Shown here piece by piece: positions 31,408 to 40,220 of a DNA stretch of 64,000 bases. This DNA is from CAVUWL01 sp963787415 (GTDB lineage: Bacteria; Actinomycetota; Thermoleophilia; Solirubrobacterales; 70-9), in the NCBI GenBank assembly GCA_963787415.1, contig CAWBCO010000002.1, positions 496,001 to 560,000 on the forward strand, given 5' to 3'. The notes under the pieces are model-generated. The model had not been told where the DNA came from. It saw only the letters and a program-made list of their open reading frames with translations, and ran no database searches. The first letter of the stretch is position 1, and each line of letters begins with the position of its first letter. The position numbers and the translations under genes are program-made.

Positions 31408-32121
31408 ATGCCCAAGCCCCCAAACCCCACCCGTGTGCTCCTTGCCCTCGCCGCGCTGGCCGCGGTTAGCTTGGGCGCGTCTGGCTGCGGAACCAGCACC
31501 GCAAATCTCGCCCGCGGACGCGTCTTGTTCGTTCAGAAATGCGGCGTCTGTCACACCCTGGCGCAAGCCGGCACAACCGCCCAGGTGGGTCCCAACCTCG
31601 ACGATGCCTTCGCCGCCGCCCGGGCCGCGGGCGAGGGATCCGCGACCATCGAAGGGGTTGTCCATGCCCAGGTCGGATTCCCACGGCCGAGCAACGCTGA
31701 CCCGGCGATTTCGATGCCTCACAACGTCGTCAGCGGCCAGGACCTAGACGACGTGGCCGCCTACGTCGGTAAGTACGCCGGCGTCCCCGGCGCAGCCCCG
31801 CCGACGGTCCCCGGTGGCCCCGGCGCCCAGGTCTTCGCCAACAACGGCTGCGGCGGCTGCCATACCCTCGCCGCAGCTAAATCCGGCGGAACCACGGGAC
31901 CCGACTTCAACAAAGTTCTGCCCGGTCAGAGCGCGGCAATGATCAAGGAATCGATCCTCGTCCCCAACGCAAAAATCACCCCCGGCTACCCGGCCAGCGT
32001 GATGCCTGAGAACTTCAAAACGATCATCAAACCGAACGAAATCAATGAGCTTGTCGAATACCTGATCGCCTCCACCTCTAAGGGTGGAACTAGCTCGAGC
32101 TCCAAAAGCAAGGGCGGCTGA
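31408..32121 (+). CDS. Diheme cytochrome c lipoprotein
   Basis: Membrane-anchored electron carrier, probably delivering electrons to the aa3 oxidase. The 237-residue precursor has a lipoprotein signal (VLLALAALAAVSLGASGC, lipobox Cys at about residue 27) and two class I cytochrome c domains. The heme motifs are CGVCH and CGGCH; candidate axial methionines are in AISMPHNV and SVMPENF. A flexible Pro/Gly-rich linker joins the domains and a Ser/Lys/Gly-rich tail ends the protein. ATG 31408 is chosen because it starts the signal sequence; a -10-like TAGAAT is at 31383-31388. ctaA follows 35 bp downstream. Confidence 0.93.
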   Translation: MPKPPNPTRVLLALAALAAVSLGASGCGTSTANLARGRVLFVQKCGVCHTLAQAGTTAQVGPNLDDAFAAARAAGEGSATIEGVVHAQVGFPRPSNADPAISMPHNVVSGQDLDDVAAYVGKYAGVPGAAPPTVPGGPGAQVFANNGCGGCHTLAAAKSGGTTGPDFNKVLPGQSAAMIKESILVPNAKITPGYPASVMPENFKTIIKPNEINELVEYLIASTSKGGTSSSSKSKGG

Positions 32122-32156
32122 GCGCGGCCTGCGCGGCTTGGCATCATCAACCGGTG

Positions 32157-33137
32157 ATGCGTGATCGACTCAGAAGCCGCTTGGAGATTTCGCCGCGGCG
32201 CTACGCGCAGGTGGCACTTGTTGCCCTAGGCGCCCTGGCGCTGATCGTCCTTACCGGAGCCGGCGTCCGCCTCACTGACTCCGGTCTTGGATGCCCGGAC
32301 TGGCCCAAGTGCTATGGGCAACCGGTACCACCGCTGGAAACCCACGCGTTGATCGAGTACAGCAACCGCGTGTTTACCGGATTCCTAGGCATTGCGGTGA
32401 TCGCCGCCAGCGTGCTTGCCTTCTTCCGCCAGCCCTACCGTCGCCACCTCGCCCTGATCGGTGCGCTGTTGCCGCTGGGGGTGATTGCGCAGGCGATCCT
32501 CGGCGCCGAGGTCGTCGAGAACCACCTCGCCCCGGGACTGGTGATGTGCCACTTCCTGCTCTCGATGTTGTTGCTCGACGCAGCCTTCGCGCTCGCCTGG
32601 TGCTCGCGATATGAGCCCTGGCAGCGGCGACGCTCCAGCGACCGCCTCAGTGTCTGGGCGATCCGTGGGTTGATTCCGATCGGCCAGCTGACGATCCTCG
32701 CAGGAACAATTGCAACCGCATCCGGGCCCCATGCCGGCGCCAACGCCGGACAGCTTGTGCCCCGCTTTACCTTCGAGGGCAAAAATACTCTGGAATGGGT
32801 GGTCCAACGACATGCGGCAATCGCCACCGTCTTTGGAATCGCCGCAATCGGAGTCTGGTTGCTGTTGCATCGCGCGGGAGGTGACCGGCGCGCGCTCAGG
32901 CCGCTGAGCGTGCTGATCGGGTTGCTGGCGCTGCAGGGCATTGTCGGCGCTGTCCAGTGGGAGTTGAAGCTGCCGACGGAGATTGTCTGGATCCACGTGG
33001 CTCTTGCCACCTTCACCTGGCTGGCGATGCTTTGGACGGTGGGCACCGCCGGGCGCATCGAGCCACGCCAAATCGCCGCTCCTTCAGCTGGCGAGGTCGA
33101 TCGCCCCGAGCTCGGAATCGGTGCGGGGGCGCTTTAG
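32157..33137 (+). CDS. ctaA: Heme A synthase
   Basis: Membrane enzyme oxidising the C8 methyl of heme O to the formyl group of heme A for the aa3 oxidase. The protein of about 326 residues has eight membrane helices in two four-helix halves. Family motifs are RLTDSGLGCPDWPKCYGQPV (Cys pair in the first extracytoplasmic loop), IEYSNRVFTGF (catalytic Glu), and histidines in VMCHFLLSM, QRHAAIATVFG and IVWIHVALATFTW as heme ligands. The start is ATG 32157 (a GTG at 32154 is in frame). With ctaB and ctaCDE nearby the whole heme A oxidase pathway is local. Confidence 0.95.
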   Translation: MRDRLRSRLEISPRRYAQVALVALGALALIVLTGAGVRLTDSGLGCPDWPKCYGQPVPPLETHALIEYSNRVFTGFLGIAVIAASVLAFFRQPYRRHLALIGALLPLGVIAQAILGAEVVENHLAPGLVMCHFLLSMLLLDAAFALAWCSRYEPWQRRRSSDRLSVWAIRGLIPIGQLTILAGTIATASGPHAGANAGQLVPRFTFEGKNTLEWVVQRHAAIATVFGIAAIGVWLLLHRAGGDRRALRPLSVLIGLLALQGIVGAVQWELKLPTEIVWIHVALATFTWLAMLWTVGTAGRIEPRQIAAPSAGEVDRPELGIGAGAL

Positions 33138-33190
33138 GATCACTGCGCACGGGTCAGCCTAGGCTCGGGCCTTCGCGACTCTCAGCCTCG

Positions 33191-33967
33191 ATGCTCCCGT
33201 TCTCAATCTCGATCGGCATCCTCAGCTTGGTGCAGGCCTCCTTGGTCGCCGCCCCGCGACCTCCCCGACTTGCTGCACTTGACGCCCTGCGCAGCCGTTG
33301 GTGGGCGATCGTATTACCGATCTCGATAGTTGTCGTGATCGGAGCGGTAGCGCTTGACTCGGCCTCGGCCCAGGCACTCACCTACCTCGCCCTGGTGGCA
33401 GTTCCCCCGCTCGGCGCGCTGGCGCTGGCCTCGATCGTGCGCGGCGCGCGCCCGGTCCTCGCCTTAGGGGTTTTACCGCTATTCGCGCTCGCCTGGGCCT
33501 CCCAGGGGTCACTGCCCGGTGAGGCCGCGGCCCTAGCGCTATCGGCCCTGGCTTGCATCAGCCTCGGCTGGCTCCTCGCCTGCCTGGTTCCCCCGCTCTG
33601 GCTGAAGCTTGGGATCTATGCGATGGCAGCCATCGATACCTGGCTCGTTGCCTCCGATCTCCTCCAGGCTCCAAACGCAGTCCTAAACGCAGCCTCTCCC
33701 GGCAATCTCCCACGGCTTCAATACGTGTCCTTCGGCTCGGCGCTGATGGGCTTCGGTGACCTCTTCATCGCCGCCACGCTGGGGGCGCTGCTCGCCCATG
33801 ATCGAGCCGGCCAGCGGCGCGGAACAAAGCTTGCAATCGTCCTTGCGCTGAGCTTTGATCTGCTCTTCTTCGCCGTCGATGAGCTGCCTGCGACGGTCCC
33901 AATCGCCCTCACCCTCGCCCTGATTGAGCTGCGCGGCAGCCGCTACCGCGCCCTGATCCAACGGTAG
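33191..33967 (+). CDS. Polytopic membrane protein of unknown function
   Basis: A protein of about 258 residues with 7-8 hydrophobic segments and short loops; nearly the whole chain is membrane-embedded. The start is uncertain: ATG 33191 (MLPFSISIGILSLV) is used, as the frame upstream overlaps ctaA. No catalytic motif or named family is recognised. It follows ctaA by 53 bp on the same strand and its 3' end overlaps the convergent small gene at 33943-34113, so an association with respiratory assembly is possible but rests on position only. Confidence 0.65.
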   Translation: MLPFSISIGILSLVQASLVAAPRPPRLAALDALRSRWWAIVLPISIVVVIGAVALDSASAQALTYLALVAVPPLGALALASIVRGARPVLALGVLPLFALAWASQGSLPGEAAALALSALACISLGWLLACLVPPLWLKLGIYAMAAIDTWLVASDLLQAPNAVLNAASPGNLPRLQYVSFGSALMGFGDLFIAATLGALLAHDRAGQRRGTKLAIVLALSFDLLFFAVDELPATVPIALTLALIELRGSRYRALIQR

Positions 33968-34113
33968 CCATGCAGGGCTCCGGCGCAGACCAAAACAAGA
34001 CCCCAGAGCGCCCCCACAAGCGGACGGGTCAAGAGCGTCAGAGCAATCACCGACGCGGCCGCGACCCCGACGATCAAAACCCAACGAAAGACGGCCTCCT
34101 CGGAAATGCGCAT
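33943..34113 (-). CDS. 56-residue two-helix membrane protein
   Basis: ATG 34113 gives MRISEEAVFRWVLIVGVAAA followed by a second hydrophobic stretch (GALWGLVLVCAGALHGYRWI) and a basic end. It lies 22 bp downstream of ctaE on the same strand and is the last gene of the ctaC-ctaD-USP-ctaE operon, the usual place for a small oxidase subunit. The frame is open to 34260 over ctaE, but that part is Ser/Thr-rich non-native sequence. It overlaps the end of the plus-strand membrane-protein gene by 25 bp. Subunit status is inferred. Confidence 0.6.
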   Translation of the reverse strand: MRISEEAVFRWVLIVGVAAASVIALTLLTRPLVGALWGLVLVCAGALHGYRWIRAR

Positions 34114-34135
34114 AGAAGCCAGTTGGCGGGCGCTG

Positions 34136-34756
34136 CTAGAGGATGTAGACGCTGGTGTAGACGACCAGCCACATGACGTCGACGAAGTGCCAGTAAATGC
34201 TGGGAATCTCGACCCCGAGATGGTCTTTTGCATCGGGGCCAAAGTGGCCGCGGAAAGCACGAATCGTGGCGAAGGTGAGCAGCATCAGGCCGACGAAGAC
34301 GTGGGCTCCATGCAGGCCGGTGAGACAGTAAAAGATCGTGCCGAAGGAGAGATCGCGGGCGCTGAAGCCGAGGTGGACGTACTCGTTTAGCTGGATGAAG
34401 AGGAAGGTGGCGCCAAGCATCCAGGTAAGAACGAGGCCAAGCTTCATCCCGTTTCGATTTCCGCGCCGAATCGACTCAAGTGCGTAGTGCACGGTGAAGC
34501 TCGAAGAAACCAGGATCGCGGTATTGACCCCGGCGACCGCCACCGGCAGTTGATAAGGATGCGGCGGCCAGGCCGACGGGCTGACGACAACGCGAAGAAA
34601 GAAGTAGGAGGCAAAGAAAGCGCCAAAAAGCATTACCTCCGAGACGATGAAGAGGAGGATCCCGAGCGTCTGGCGATCGATTCGCGAACTATTGTTGGCT
34701 TCGGGAGGCCCGTGGTGCTCCTCGGCGTGCCCGAGACCAACGGTTGCGCTCTCCAT
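34136..34756 (-). CDS. ctaE: Cytochrome c oxidase subunit III
   Basis: Integral subunit III of the aa3 oxidase, 206 residues, with five or more membrane helices as in actinomycete CtaE (two fewer than mitochondrial). Typical motifs are GILLFIVSEVMLFGAFFASYF, the lipid-binding HxE/ALE region, FIQLNEYVHL and GLHGAHVFVGLMLL, and the C-terminal YWHFVDVMWLVVYTSVY. The start ATG shares its A with the preceding USP stop (TGATG), showing translational coupling. Subunit III stabilises the D proton pathway of subunit I. Confidence 0.95.
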   Translation of the reverse strand: MESATVGLGHAEEHHGPPEANNSSRIDRQTLGILLFIVSEVMLFGAFFASYFFLRVVVSPSAWPPHPYQLPVAVAGVNTAILVSSSFTVHYALESIRRGNRNGMKLGLVLTWMLGATFLFIQLNEYVHLGFSARDLSFGTIFYCLTGLHGAHVFVGLMLLTFATIRAFRGHFGPDAKDHLGVEIPSIYWHFVDVMWLVVYTSVYIL

Positions 34757-35628
34757 CAGAGCTCTCCCCCCTTAGCCACCGCAGCGGCCACAACCGTCTC
34801 CGGGCGACCCGACTCCAAGTGCTCGACCGGCTTCTCGGTGATCTCTCGGACCCGTCCGACCAGGCCCTCCTTAAGCCATCGCGAATCCTCACCGGCGAAG
34901 GTTGAGATCAGGACCTCATCGACGCGGTAGTGCTCGATCGCGTTCTTCACAGCCTGGAATGGATCGGGGCTCATCGGCTGACCCGTCGCGTCGACTTCAG
35001 CACGGTAGAGCTCGGCCATGGTCGAGGCGAGGTCGCCGACAACCGCGGCCTCAGAGTCATCATCTGCCCGTGGGGAGATGATCGTGTAACGGTGGGGGCG
35101 CTCTGCGGCGCGCTCCTTGAGCCTGCCAAGCAGGTCGGGGGTGGCGACGGTCTTGGTAGCCACGACGAGGGTGTGGATCACGTCCCAGCGGACCGAGTCG
35201 TCCTCGATCCGTACGGGAATGTGGGTGAGCGTGGCCTGGGGCTCAAAGCGGGCCCTGGCCCACTCGACCAGATCCTTGCGGGTGAGTCCAAAGCGGGTTC
35301 CACCCAGGCAGGAGAGGAGAATCTCACCTGGCTCGTGGGCACGCACCGCGTCATCGAGCGCGAGCGCTGGATCGGGATCCATCACCTCTCCAACGGAGCC
35401 GATTCCAAACTCCGAGAGGATCGCCATCGTCACCTCGACCCTGGCCCGGGCAGCATCGCGCAATTGGCCGGTGTCGATCAGCTGGCCCACTGCGGGCTGA
35501 TTCTGGGGCGCGGCGACGGCGATATAGGACACCTCCGATGCCCGCTCACGTACGGCCCCAAGCAATCTCCTCCCACCGGCGACCTCATTCAAGAAAACGA
35601 GCAGGGGACGACCTTCACCCTCGCTCAT
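34756..35628 (-). CDS. Tandem universal-stress-protein-like protein in the oxidase operon
   Basis: A 290-residue cytoplasmic protein with two alpha/beta domains of about 140 residues each, resembling divergent universal stress protein folds: alternating strands and helices with RYTIISPRADDDSEAAV and a C-terminal DEVLISTFAGEDSRWLKEGLVGRV, a pattern repeated weakly in the first half (GEILLSCLGGTRFGLTRKDLV). The glycine loop of ATP-binding USPs (GxxGx9GS) is not obvious. It overlaps ctaD by 4 bp (35625-35628) and ctaE by 1 bp, so it is translated together with oxidase subunits. A regulatory or assembly role is inferred from this strict coupling. Confidence 0.7.
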   Translation of the reverse strand: MSEGEGRPLLVFLNEVAGGRRLLGAVRERASEVSYIAVAAPQNQPAVGQLIDTGQLRDAARARVEVTMAILSEFGIGSVGEVMDPDPALALDDAVRAHEPGEILLSCLGGTRFGLTRKDLVEWARARFEPQATLTHIPVRIEDDSVRWDVIHTLVVATKTVATPDLLGRLKERAAERPHRYTIISPRADDDSEAAVVGDLASTMAELYRAEVDATGQPMSPDPFQAVKNAIEHYRVDEVLISTFAGEDSRWLKEGLVGRVREITEKPVEHLESGRPETVVAAAVAKGGEL

Positions 35629-37529
35629 GTACTTCCCACCACGCTCGGTGCGACCGCTGGTACCTCGGCCCCTTCACCCGTCATGATCGCATGGCGGGCG
35701 CCGGGCACGCCGTACTCATAGGGGCCCCCGACGACCCGGGGGATCTCATCGAAGTTATAAATCGGTGGCGGCGAGGAAACCTGCCACTCGATCGAGTTTG
35801 CCCGCCACGGGTTCGCGCTGGCACGGGGACCGAAACGCCAGCTAACGATCATGTTGTAGAGAAAGACGAGCTGGACAGCTCCGAGGATGAAGGCGAAAAC
35901 GCTGATCATCAGGTTCCAATCCGCAAATTGAGCCGCGTAGCTGGCGACGCGACGCGGCATCCCGTCCATGCCGATCCAGTGCATTGGCAAGAAGGTCCCC
36001 CAGGTACCGATCAGCGTACCCCAGAAGTGGACCCGGCCGAGCTTCTCGTCATACATTCGACCGGTCATCTTTGGAAACCAGTGATAGATGCCGGCAAAGA
36101 TTGTGAAGACCGAGCCCCCGAACAAAACAAAGTGGATGTGAGCGACGATGAAGTAGGTCTGGGAGACGTGGATGTCGATCGGCACCATCCCCAGCATGAC
36201 GCCGCTTATCCCGCCAATCGTGAAGGTAACGATGAAGCCCAGCGCAAATAACATCGAGGTTGAATGGAGATGGATCTTGCCGAAATAAAGCGTGCCTAAC
36301 CAGGAGAAAATCTTGATCCCGGTCGGCACCGCGATCAGTAGGGTGGTGAACATCATCGGCACTCGCAGCCAGCTGAACATGCCGGCGACGAACATGTGGT
36401 GCGCCCAGACCGAGTAACTGAGCACGACGATCCCGAGCAGCGCCAGCGCCATTAATCGGTAGCCGAAGATCGGCTTTCGGGCATGGGTCGATATGACCTC
36501 GGAGATGATTCCGAAACCGGGCAGCATCATGATGTATACCGCTGGGTGTGAGTAAAACCAGAAGATGTGTTGGTAGCTGACTACGTCCCCGCCGCCGGTG
36601 AACTGGAAGAAGTTGGTGTGCAGGAGACGGTCAAAGAGGACCATGAACTGAACGCCGGCGATGAACGGTGTCGCGGCGACGACCAGAAGCGAGGTCGAGA
36701 GGTTCGCCCAGACCAACAACGGCATTCGCCAGAAGTTCATACCAGGGGCCCGCATGGTGATGATCGTGACCAAGAAGTTGAGCGCGGTAGCGATCGAGGA
36801 GGCGCCGGCGAACTGCACGCCGAGATTGAAGAAGGACTGCCCCAAGGGCGCCCCTGTGGAGAGTGGCGCGTAGCCGGTCCAGCCCCCATCAAAGGCGCCC
36901 CCGGGCGCCAGGAAGCTGCCAACGAAGAGCAGGCCGGCGATCGGCAGCATCCAGAAGCTGAGCGCATTGAGGCGCGGGAAGGCCATGTCCGGAGCGCCGA
37001 TCATCAGCGGCAAGACGTAGTTGGCGATCCCAGCGAAAACGGGGATCACGAAGACGAAAATCATCAACGCCGCGTGGACGGAGAAAAGGCTGTTGTAGGT
37101 GCTGGGATCGACGATTTCGTTGCCGGGCTGGGAGAGCTGCGCGCGGATCAGCATCGCCAAGGCACCGCCGACGAAAAAGAAGAAGAAGGTCGTGCAGATG
37201 TACTGGATGCCGATCACCTTGTGATCGGTGTTGAAGCGAAAGTAATCGCGCCAACTTTTGGCCCCGTGCTGGGCATGATCCTCAGGGATGGTCGGCATGC
37301 CGATCGCCCAGCGCAGCCAATAATCGAAGCAGCCAAAGCCGAGCAGGAAACCCAGCGGCGTGGTGATCAGCGGCACGACCACTTGCGGATAGCCGTTCTG
37401 GGCAGTTTGGTAAATCGGCAGTCCCGAAATAGCCCGCAACGAGATCACCAAGCCGAAACCGAAAGCGCCAAATAACACCGCCCCCAGCGCCCCTCGAATC
37501 CAGCCCGGCTGCTTGATCGCACTGGCCAT
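35625..37529 (-). CDS. ctaD: Cytochrome c oxidase subunit I (aa3 type)
   Basis: Catalytic subunit that reduces oxygen and pumps protons. The 634-residue protein has an N-terminal extension of about 95 residues with two extra membrane helices before the normal core. All ligands are present: the helix II His in LFSVHAALMIF, the CuB His and cross-linked Tyr in YSHPAVYIMMLPGFG, the His pair in VWAHHMFVAGM, and the heme a3 and heme a histidines in IVAHIHFVLFGG. It is thus the functional counterpart of the ligand-free paralogue at 27833. ATGA overlap with the downstream USP gene; ctaC lies 13 bp upstream. Confidence 0.97.
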   Translation of the reverse strand: MASAIKQPGWIRGALGAVLFGAFGFGLVISLRAISGLPIYQTAQNGYPQVVVPLITTPLGFLLGFGCFDYWLRWAIGMPTIPEDHAQHGAKSWRDYFRFNTDHKVIGIQYICTTFFFFFVGGALAMLIRAQLSQPGNEIVDPSTYNSLFSVHAALMIFVFVIPVFAGIANYVLPLMIGAPDMAFPRLNALSFWMLPIAGLLFVGSFLAPGGAFDGGWTGYAPLSTGAPLGQSFFNLGVQFAGASSIATALNFLVTIITMRAPGMNFWRMPLLVWANLSTSLLVVAATPFIAGVQFMVLFDRLLHTNFFQFTGGGDVVSYQHIFWFYSHPAVYIMMLPGFGIISEVISTHARKPIFGYRLMALALLGIVVLSYSVWAHHMFVAGMFSWLRVPMMFTTLLIAVPTGIKIFSWLGTLYFGKIHLHSTSMLFALGFIVTFTIGGISGVMLGMVPIDIHVSQTYFIVAHIHFVLFGGSVFTIFAGIYHWFPKMTGRMYDEKLGRVHFWGTLIGTWGTFLPMHWIGMDGMPRRVASYAAQFADWNLMISVFAFILGAVQLVFLYNMIVSWRFGPRASANPWRANSIEWQVSSPPPIYNFDEIPRVVGGPYEYGVPGARHAIMTGEGAEVPAVAPSVVGST

Positions 37530-37542
37530 CAGATCGCCTCCA

Positions 37543-38334
37543 TTATGTCCCGCCAGCCGTCAGCGGGGCTGGATTGGTTTCGGTGTCCTGCCTAATCGCT
37601 TCTTTGTAGGGCGGCGGAACCTTCTCTTTCAGACTCGAGACCCACTCTCGGAAGCGGGCCGGGGACTCAACAACGACTTTGGCTCGCATCGTCGAGTGTC
37701 CAAACCCGCACAGTTCGGTGCAGATCGCCTGATAGGTCCCGATCCTGTCAGGCGTGATCACCGCAGTCGTCGTTATCCCGGGGACGTTGTCTTTCTTGAT
37801 CCGCCACTCCGGCACCCAGAAGGCGTGAATCACGTCCATCGAATGCATCCTGAAGATGATCTGGCGATTGTCTGGCACTCGCAGTTCTCCGGGAGACCAG
37901 ACGTCGCCTTTGCCAGGGTAGCCAAAGCTCCACGCGTACTGCTGGGAGAAAACATCGACAGTCATCGGATTCTTGCCGACGTGTTCGATTTCGTTCAGCA
38001 CCTTCCAGCTATATGCGCCGCCGAAGAGAACGATGATCGTCGGGATCACTGTCCAGGCGATCTCCAAGCGCGTGTTGCCGTGGATCGGCTCACCGTCAGA
38101 TTCATCGCCCGGTTTGACTCTGAATTTCTTCAGCGCATAGGCAAGAGCCACCACGACGAGCGAGAAGACGATCGAGGAGAGAACGATCATCACGTTGAGC
38201 AGGTTGTCGATCTTTGGCGCCGCGGTCGAGGCCTCCACGCCGTTCCAATTGATCGAGAGCATCACCGCCGAGATCGCCACCGCCAAAGCGAGCGTCGCGG
38301 CGAGCATTTTTACTATCGGCAGGCGGCCGTACAT
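37543..38334 (-). CDS. ctaC: Cytochrome c oxidase subunit II
   Basis: Membrane-anchored subunit carrying the CuA centre that accepts electrons from cytochrome c. The 263-residue protein has two N-terminal helices (about 9-30 and 45-70), then a cupredoxin domain with the aromatic FSQQYAWSFGYPG, the His in DVIHAFWVPEW and the complete CuA loop CTELCGFGHSTM. No fused cytochrome c domain is present, so the separate diheme lipoprotein at 31408 is the likely donor. First gene of the ctaC-ctaD-USP-ctaE operon; start ATG 38334. Confidence 0.96.
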   Translation of the reverse strand: MYGRLPIVKMLAATLALAVAISAVMLSINWNGVEASTAAPKIDNLLNVMIVLSSIVFSLVVVALAYALKKFRVKPGDESDGEPIHGNTRLEIAWTVIPTIIVLFGGAYSWKVLNEIEHVGKNPMTVDVFSQQYAWSFGYPGKGDVWSPGELRVPDNRQIIFRMHSMDVIHAFWVPEWRIKKDNVPGITTTAVITPDRIGTYQAICTELCGFGHSTMRAKVVVESPARFREWVSSLKEKVPPPYKEAIRQDTETNPAPLTAGGT

Positions 38335-38827
38335 AGCGCGGCGAGCATTCTATTGAAGCTGCGGCGGGACGCGGATGAGCCCAAATGACGCTCCGCACGA
38401 GCTGCCTCTGCCGTCCCTGAGGATCCTCGCTCCAAAGCGGCGAAGCACACGATCGGCGGGGCCCTCCCAGCTCCAAAGCAGGCGCCCGTCTTCCCCAGAG
38501 TGTCCCCCGTAGCTACCCGCCCTCCCTTGGGAACGCGCTCTGCAGCTGAGTGCCTAGAGCTCCGGTCCCGATCTCGAGATTTGAATCTGGATGACTTGCT
38601 AGGCCGTGATCTGCTTCCACAGAAGAGAAGCCTCACCCGATAACCCTGGCGGGCGCCTTCCCTGGCGAGCCTGGCGTAGTGGATCCTGCGCTCGGGCCGT
38701 CCAGTATGTAGCGCGAAACTCAGGGTTCTGTCTGGGAGCCACCCCCCTCATTGCCCCTCCCGGAGGCTGGGGCCGGAAGGAGCTCCGTTCCCACTTTTGG
38801 GGTGGACGTGGCATTATTGTGGGCGCC
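38335..38827. other. Gap upstream of the oxidase operon
   Basis: About 490 bp between the divergent ctaC and a small zinc-ribbon gene. No frame has recognisable features and no tRNA or typical small-RNA motif was identified, although GC-rich hairpin-forming segments occur near 38745-38795. The ctaC promoter should be in the left part. Confidence 0.4.
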
Positions 38828-39103
38828 GTGAATCCGAGACAGCTCTACCGGTTGCGGGCACCCGCCTCGGGCCGCGAGGCACTTGCCTATGCGCAGGAGG
38901 GTACCGTCTATGTCGACCGCGAGACCGGCGAGGAGATGGAGCCGGTGGCGATGGTTCTGCCGCTGGCGCCCTCGGCCTCTGCCCTCCCGCGCAGTCCGGA
39001 TAACCTTCGTGCCTGTCGGCGCTGCGACCAGTTGATCGGCCTTGATGTCAGCGACTGCCCCTATTGCGGGCTGCGCCAAGAGGCTCTTGACCCTGGTCCC
39101 TGA
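38828..39103 (+). CDS. Small zinc-ribbon protein
   Basis: A 91-residue soluble protein starting at GTG 38828. The C-terminal half holds two Cys pairs, CRRC and CPYCG, 14 residues apart (ACRRCDQLIGLDVSDCPYCG), the spacing of a compact zinc ribbon. The N-terminal half (LYRLRAPASGREALAYAQEG) has a beta-strand pattern with GTVYVDRETGEEMEPVAM. The frame is open further upstream but that part has non-native composition. Possible nucleic-acid or protein-binding adaptor; no named family is recognised. Confidence 0.65.
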   Translation: MNPRQLYRLRAPASGREALAYAQEGTVYVDRETGEEMEPVAMVLPLAPSASALPRSPDNLRACRRCDQLIGLDVSDCPYCGLRQEALDPGP

Positions 39104-39112
39104 GCAGCTTGC

Positions 39113-39883
39113 TCAGGGCTTCTTGACCACGGTCGCCGTGTAGAGCAGCCGGGCGTTTGAGTAGTAGCAGCCGTAGGTCTTTGTCTTGCCGGTCACTTGC
39201 TGGGGATGGCCGTTTTTGATGTCGTTTTTGGAGGCACAGTGCTTTGGCAGGCGGCTCCCACGCCATGTTTCATTCGAGGCCACATTGAAGGCAAACATCG
39301 GTGCCCAGGTCGGAACCGTCAGCGCCACCGTCTGACCGGTGAGGACGGTAAGTGGGCGCTGGAGGGCGAAGATCACGGTGCTGCCGAAATACGGGTTGAG
39401 AACCTCGACCGGACCCTGGCGGACCAGAACGTACTGGGGCGGGTTGGCCGACTTGACCTGGCGCAGGACGCTAATCCTCGCCTTCGAAGGTTGGCCGAGG
39501 AATTCATCGAAAAAGCCGACCTCGTTGGTGCTCGTCGCCGAGTTCTTGGTCGAAGGTCGGGAGAGGGTGATCGACCAGGCGACGATTTTGCCTTCAAATG
39601 GCGCCACGTAGGGTTTGGCAATCCCGGCGGCGAGCGTCTGGAAGCCGGTTATGTGGCCCTCCACTCGGCACGGAGTGATCTCGACGTTGTTGACGATCTT
39701 GCCCGGACATGAGGGTGCTGGTGTCGTCGGCGTCTGCCCGAGCACGATCACCCTCGCCGGGGCTGACTCAGCCGCCCCCGGCAGGCAGAACACAACCACG
39801 GCCGCAAGCAGGCAGGTGCTGAGCCCCGCGGCTACCAGTGCCCGCATTCCCACTATTTTGGATTTCATTGTCTTAAAGGCCAT
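39113..39883 (-). CDS. Secreted protein of unknown function
   Basis: A 256-residue precursor with an N-terminal signal sequence (ALVAAGLSTCLLAAVVVFCL, cleavage probably after AAES or nearby). The mature part is beta-rich, with paired cysteines (PSCPGK, TPCRVEG, HCASK, YGCYY) suggesting disulfides and an extracellular location. Motifs such as APFEGKIVAWSITLSRPS and GQTVALTVPTWAPMF suggest a jelly-roll or lectin-like beta sandwich. I recall similar proteins as conserved hypotheticals in Solirubrobacter-like genomes, with no known role. The start may be ATG 39883 or the nearby internal Met codons (MKSK, MRAL). It converges with the zinc-ribbon gene. Confidence 0.7.
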   Translation of the reverse strand: MAFKTMKSKIVGMRALVAAGLSTCLLAAVVVFCLPGAAESAPARVIVLGQTPTTPAPSCPGKIVNNVEITPCRVEGHITGFQTLAAGIAKPYVAPFEGKIVAWSITLSRPSTKNSATSTNEVGFFDEFLGQPSKARISVLRQVKSANPPQYVLVRQGPVEVLNPYFGSTVIFALQRPLTVLTGQTVALTVPTWAPMFAFNVASNETWRGSRLPKHCASKNDIKNGHPQQVTGKTKTYGCYYSNARLLYTATVVKKP

Positions 39884-40016
39884 CGACTCCTAGGCAACAC
39901 CGGGTCGGTCCCCTGGTTGCGGCGCCGATTCTGCCGTCCGCGGCGTCGAAATGCGCCGCAGTCGGTACCCGTGCACGATCCCGGCCATCGCGCCTCTGTA
40001 GGGTTGCCCCGGCCAG

Positions 40017-40220
40017 ATGGAGGCCTTCAACCGCGCAGATGATTTCATCCCGGCCGGGCTCGCCTCCCTCGGAATCGAAGCCGACGAGCTGGACCTGGCG
40101 GTCATGGGCGCTGCCCACGCGCTCTTTTGGCCGCCGATCCTCGAGCTGCTCGCACTAGACACCAGCGCTGCGCCCCCAGAGCGCTGCCCTGACCTCTCAA
40201 GAGCGCCTCAGTCCGCATGA
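40017..40220 (+). CDS. GatC/AtzG-like small amidase partner
   Basis: A 67-residue protein starting at ATG 40017 whose stop overlaps the ATG of the following amidase (ATGA at 40217-40220). It is a short, mostly helical chain with the pattern IPAGLASLGIEADELDLAVM then HALFWPPILELLALD, similar in size and position to the DUF4089/AtzG family, GatC-like chaperone subunits that accompany AtzE-type amidases. GatC itself is longer. The translational coupling strongly supports a complex with the amidase. Assignment to AtzG-like proteins is based on size, pattern and context, not on a search. Confidence 0.65.
   Translation: MEAFNRADDFIPAGLASLGIEADELDLAVMGAAHALFWPPILELLALDTSAAPPERCPDLSRAPQSA

Noticed and set aside
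38730..38830. Possible small structured RNA (SRP-like GGAAGGAGC) before the zinc-ribbon gene
   Set aside because: The conserved SRP hairpin motif and a supporting long helix could not be found; only GC-rich local complementarity.
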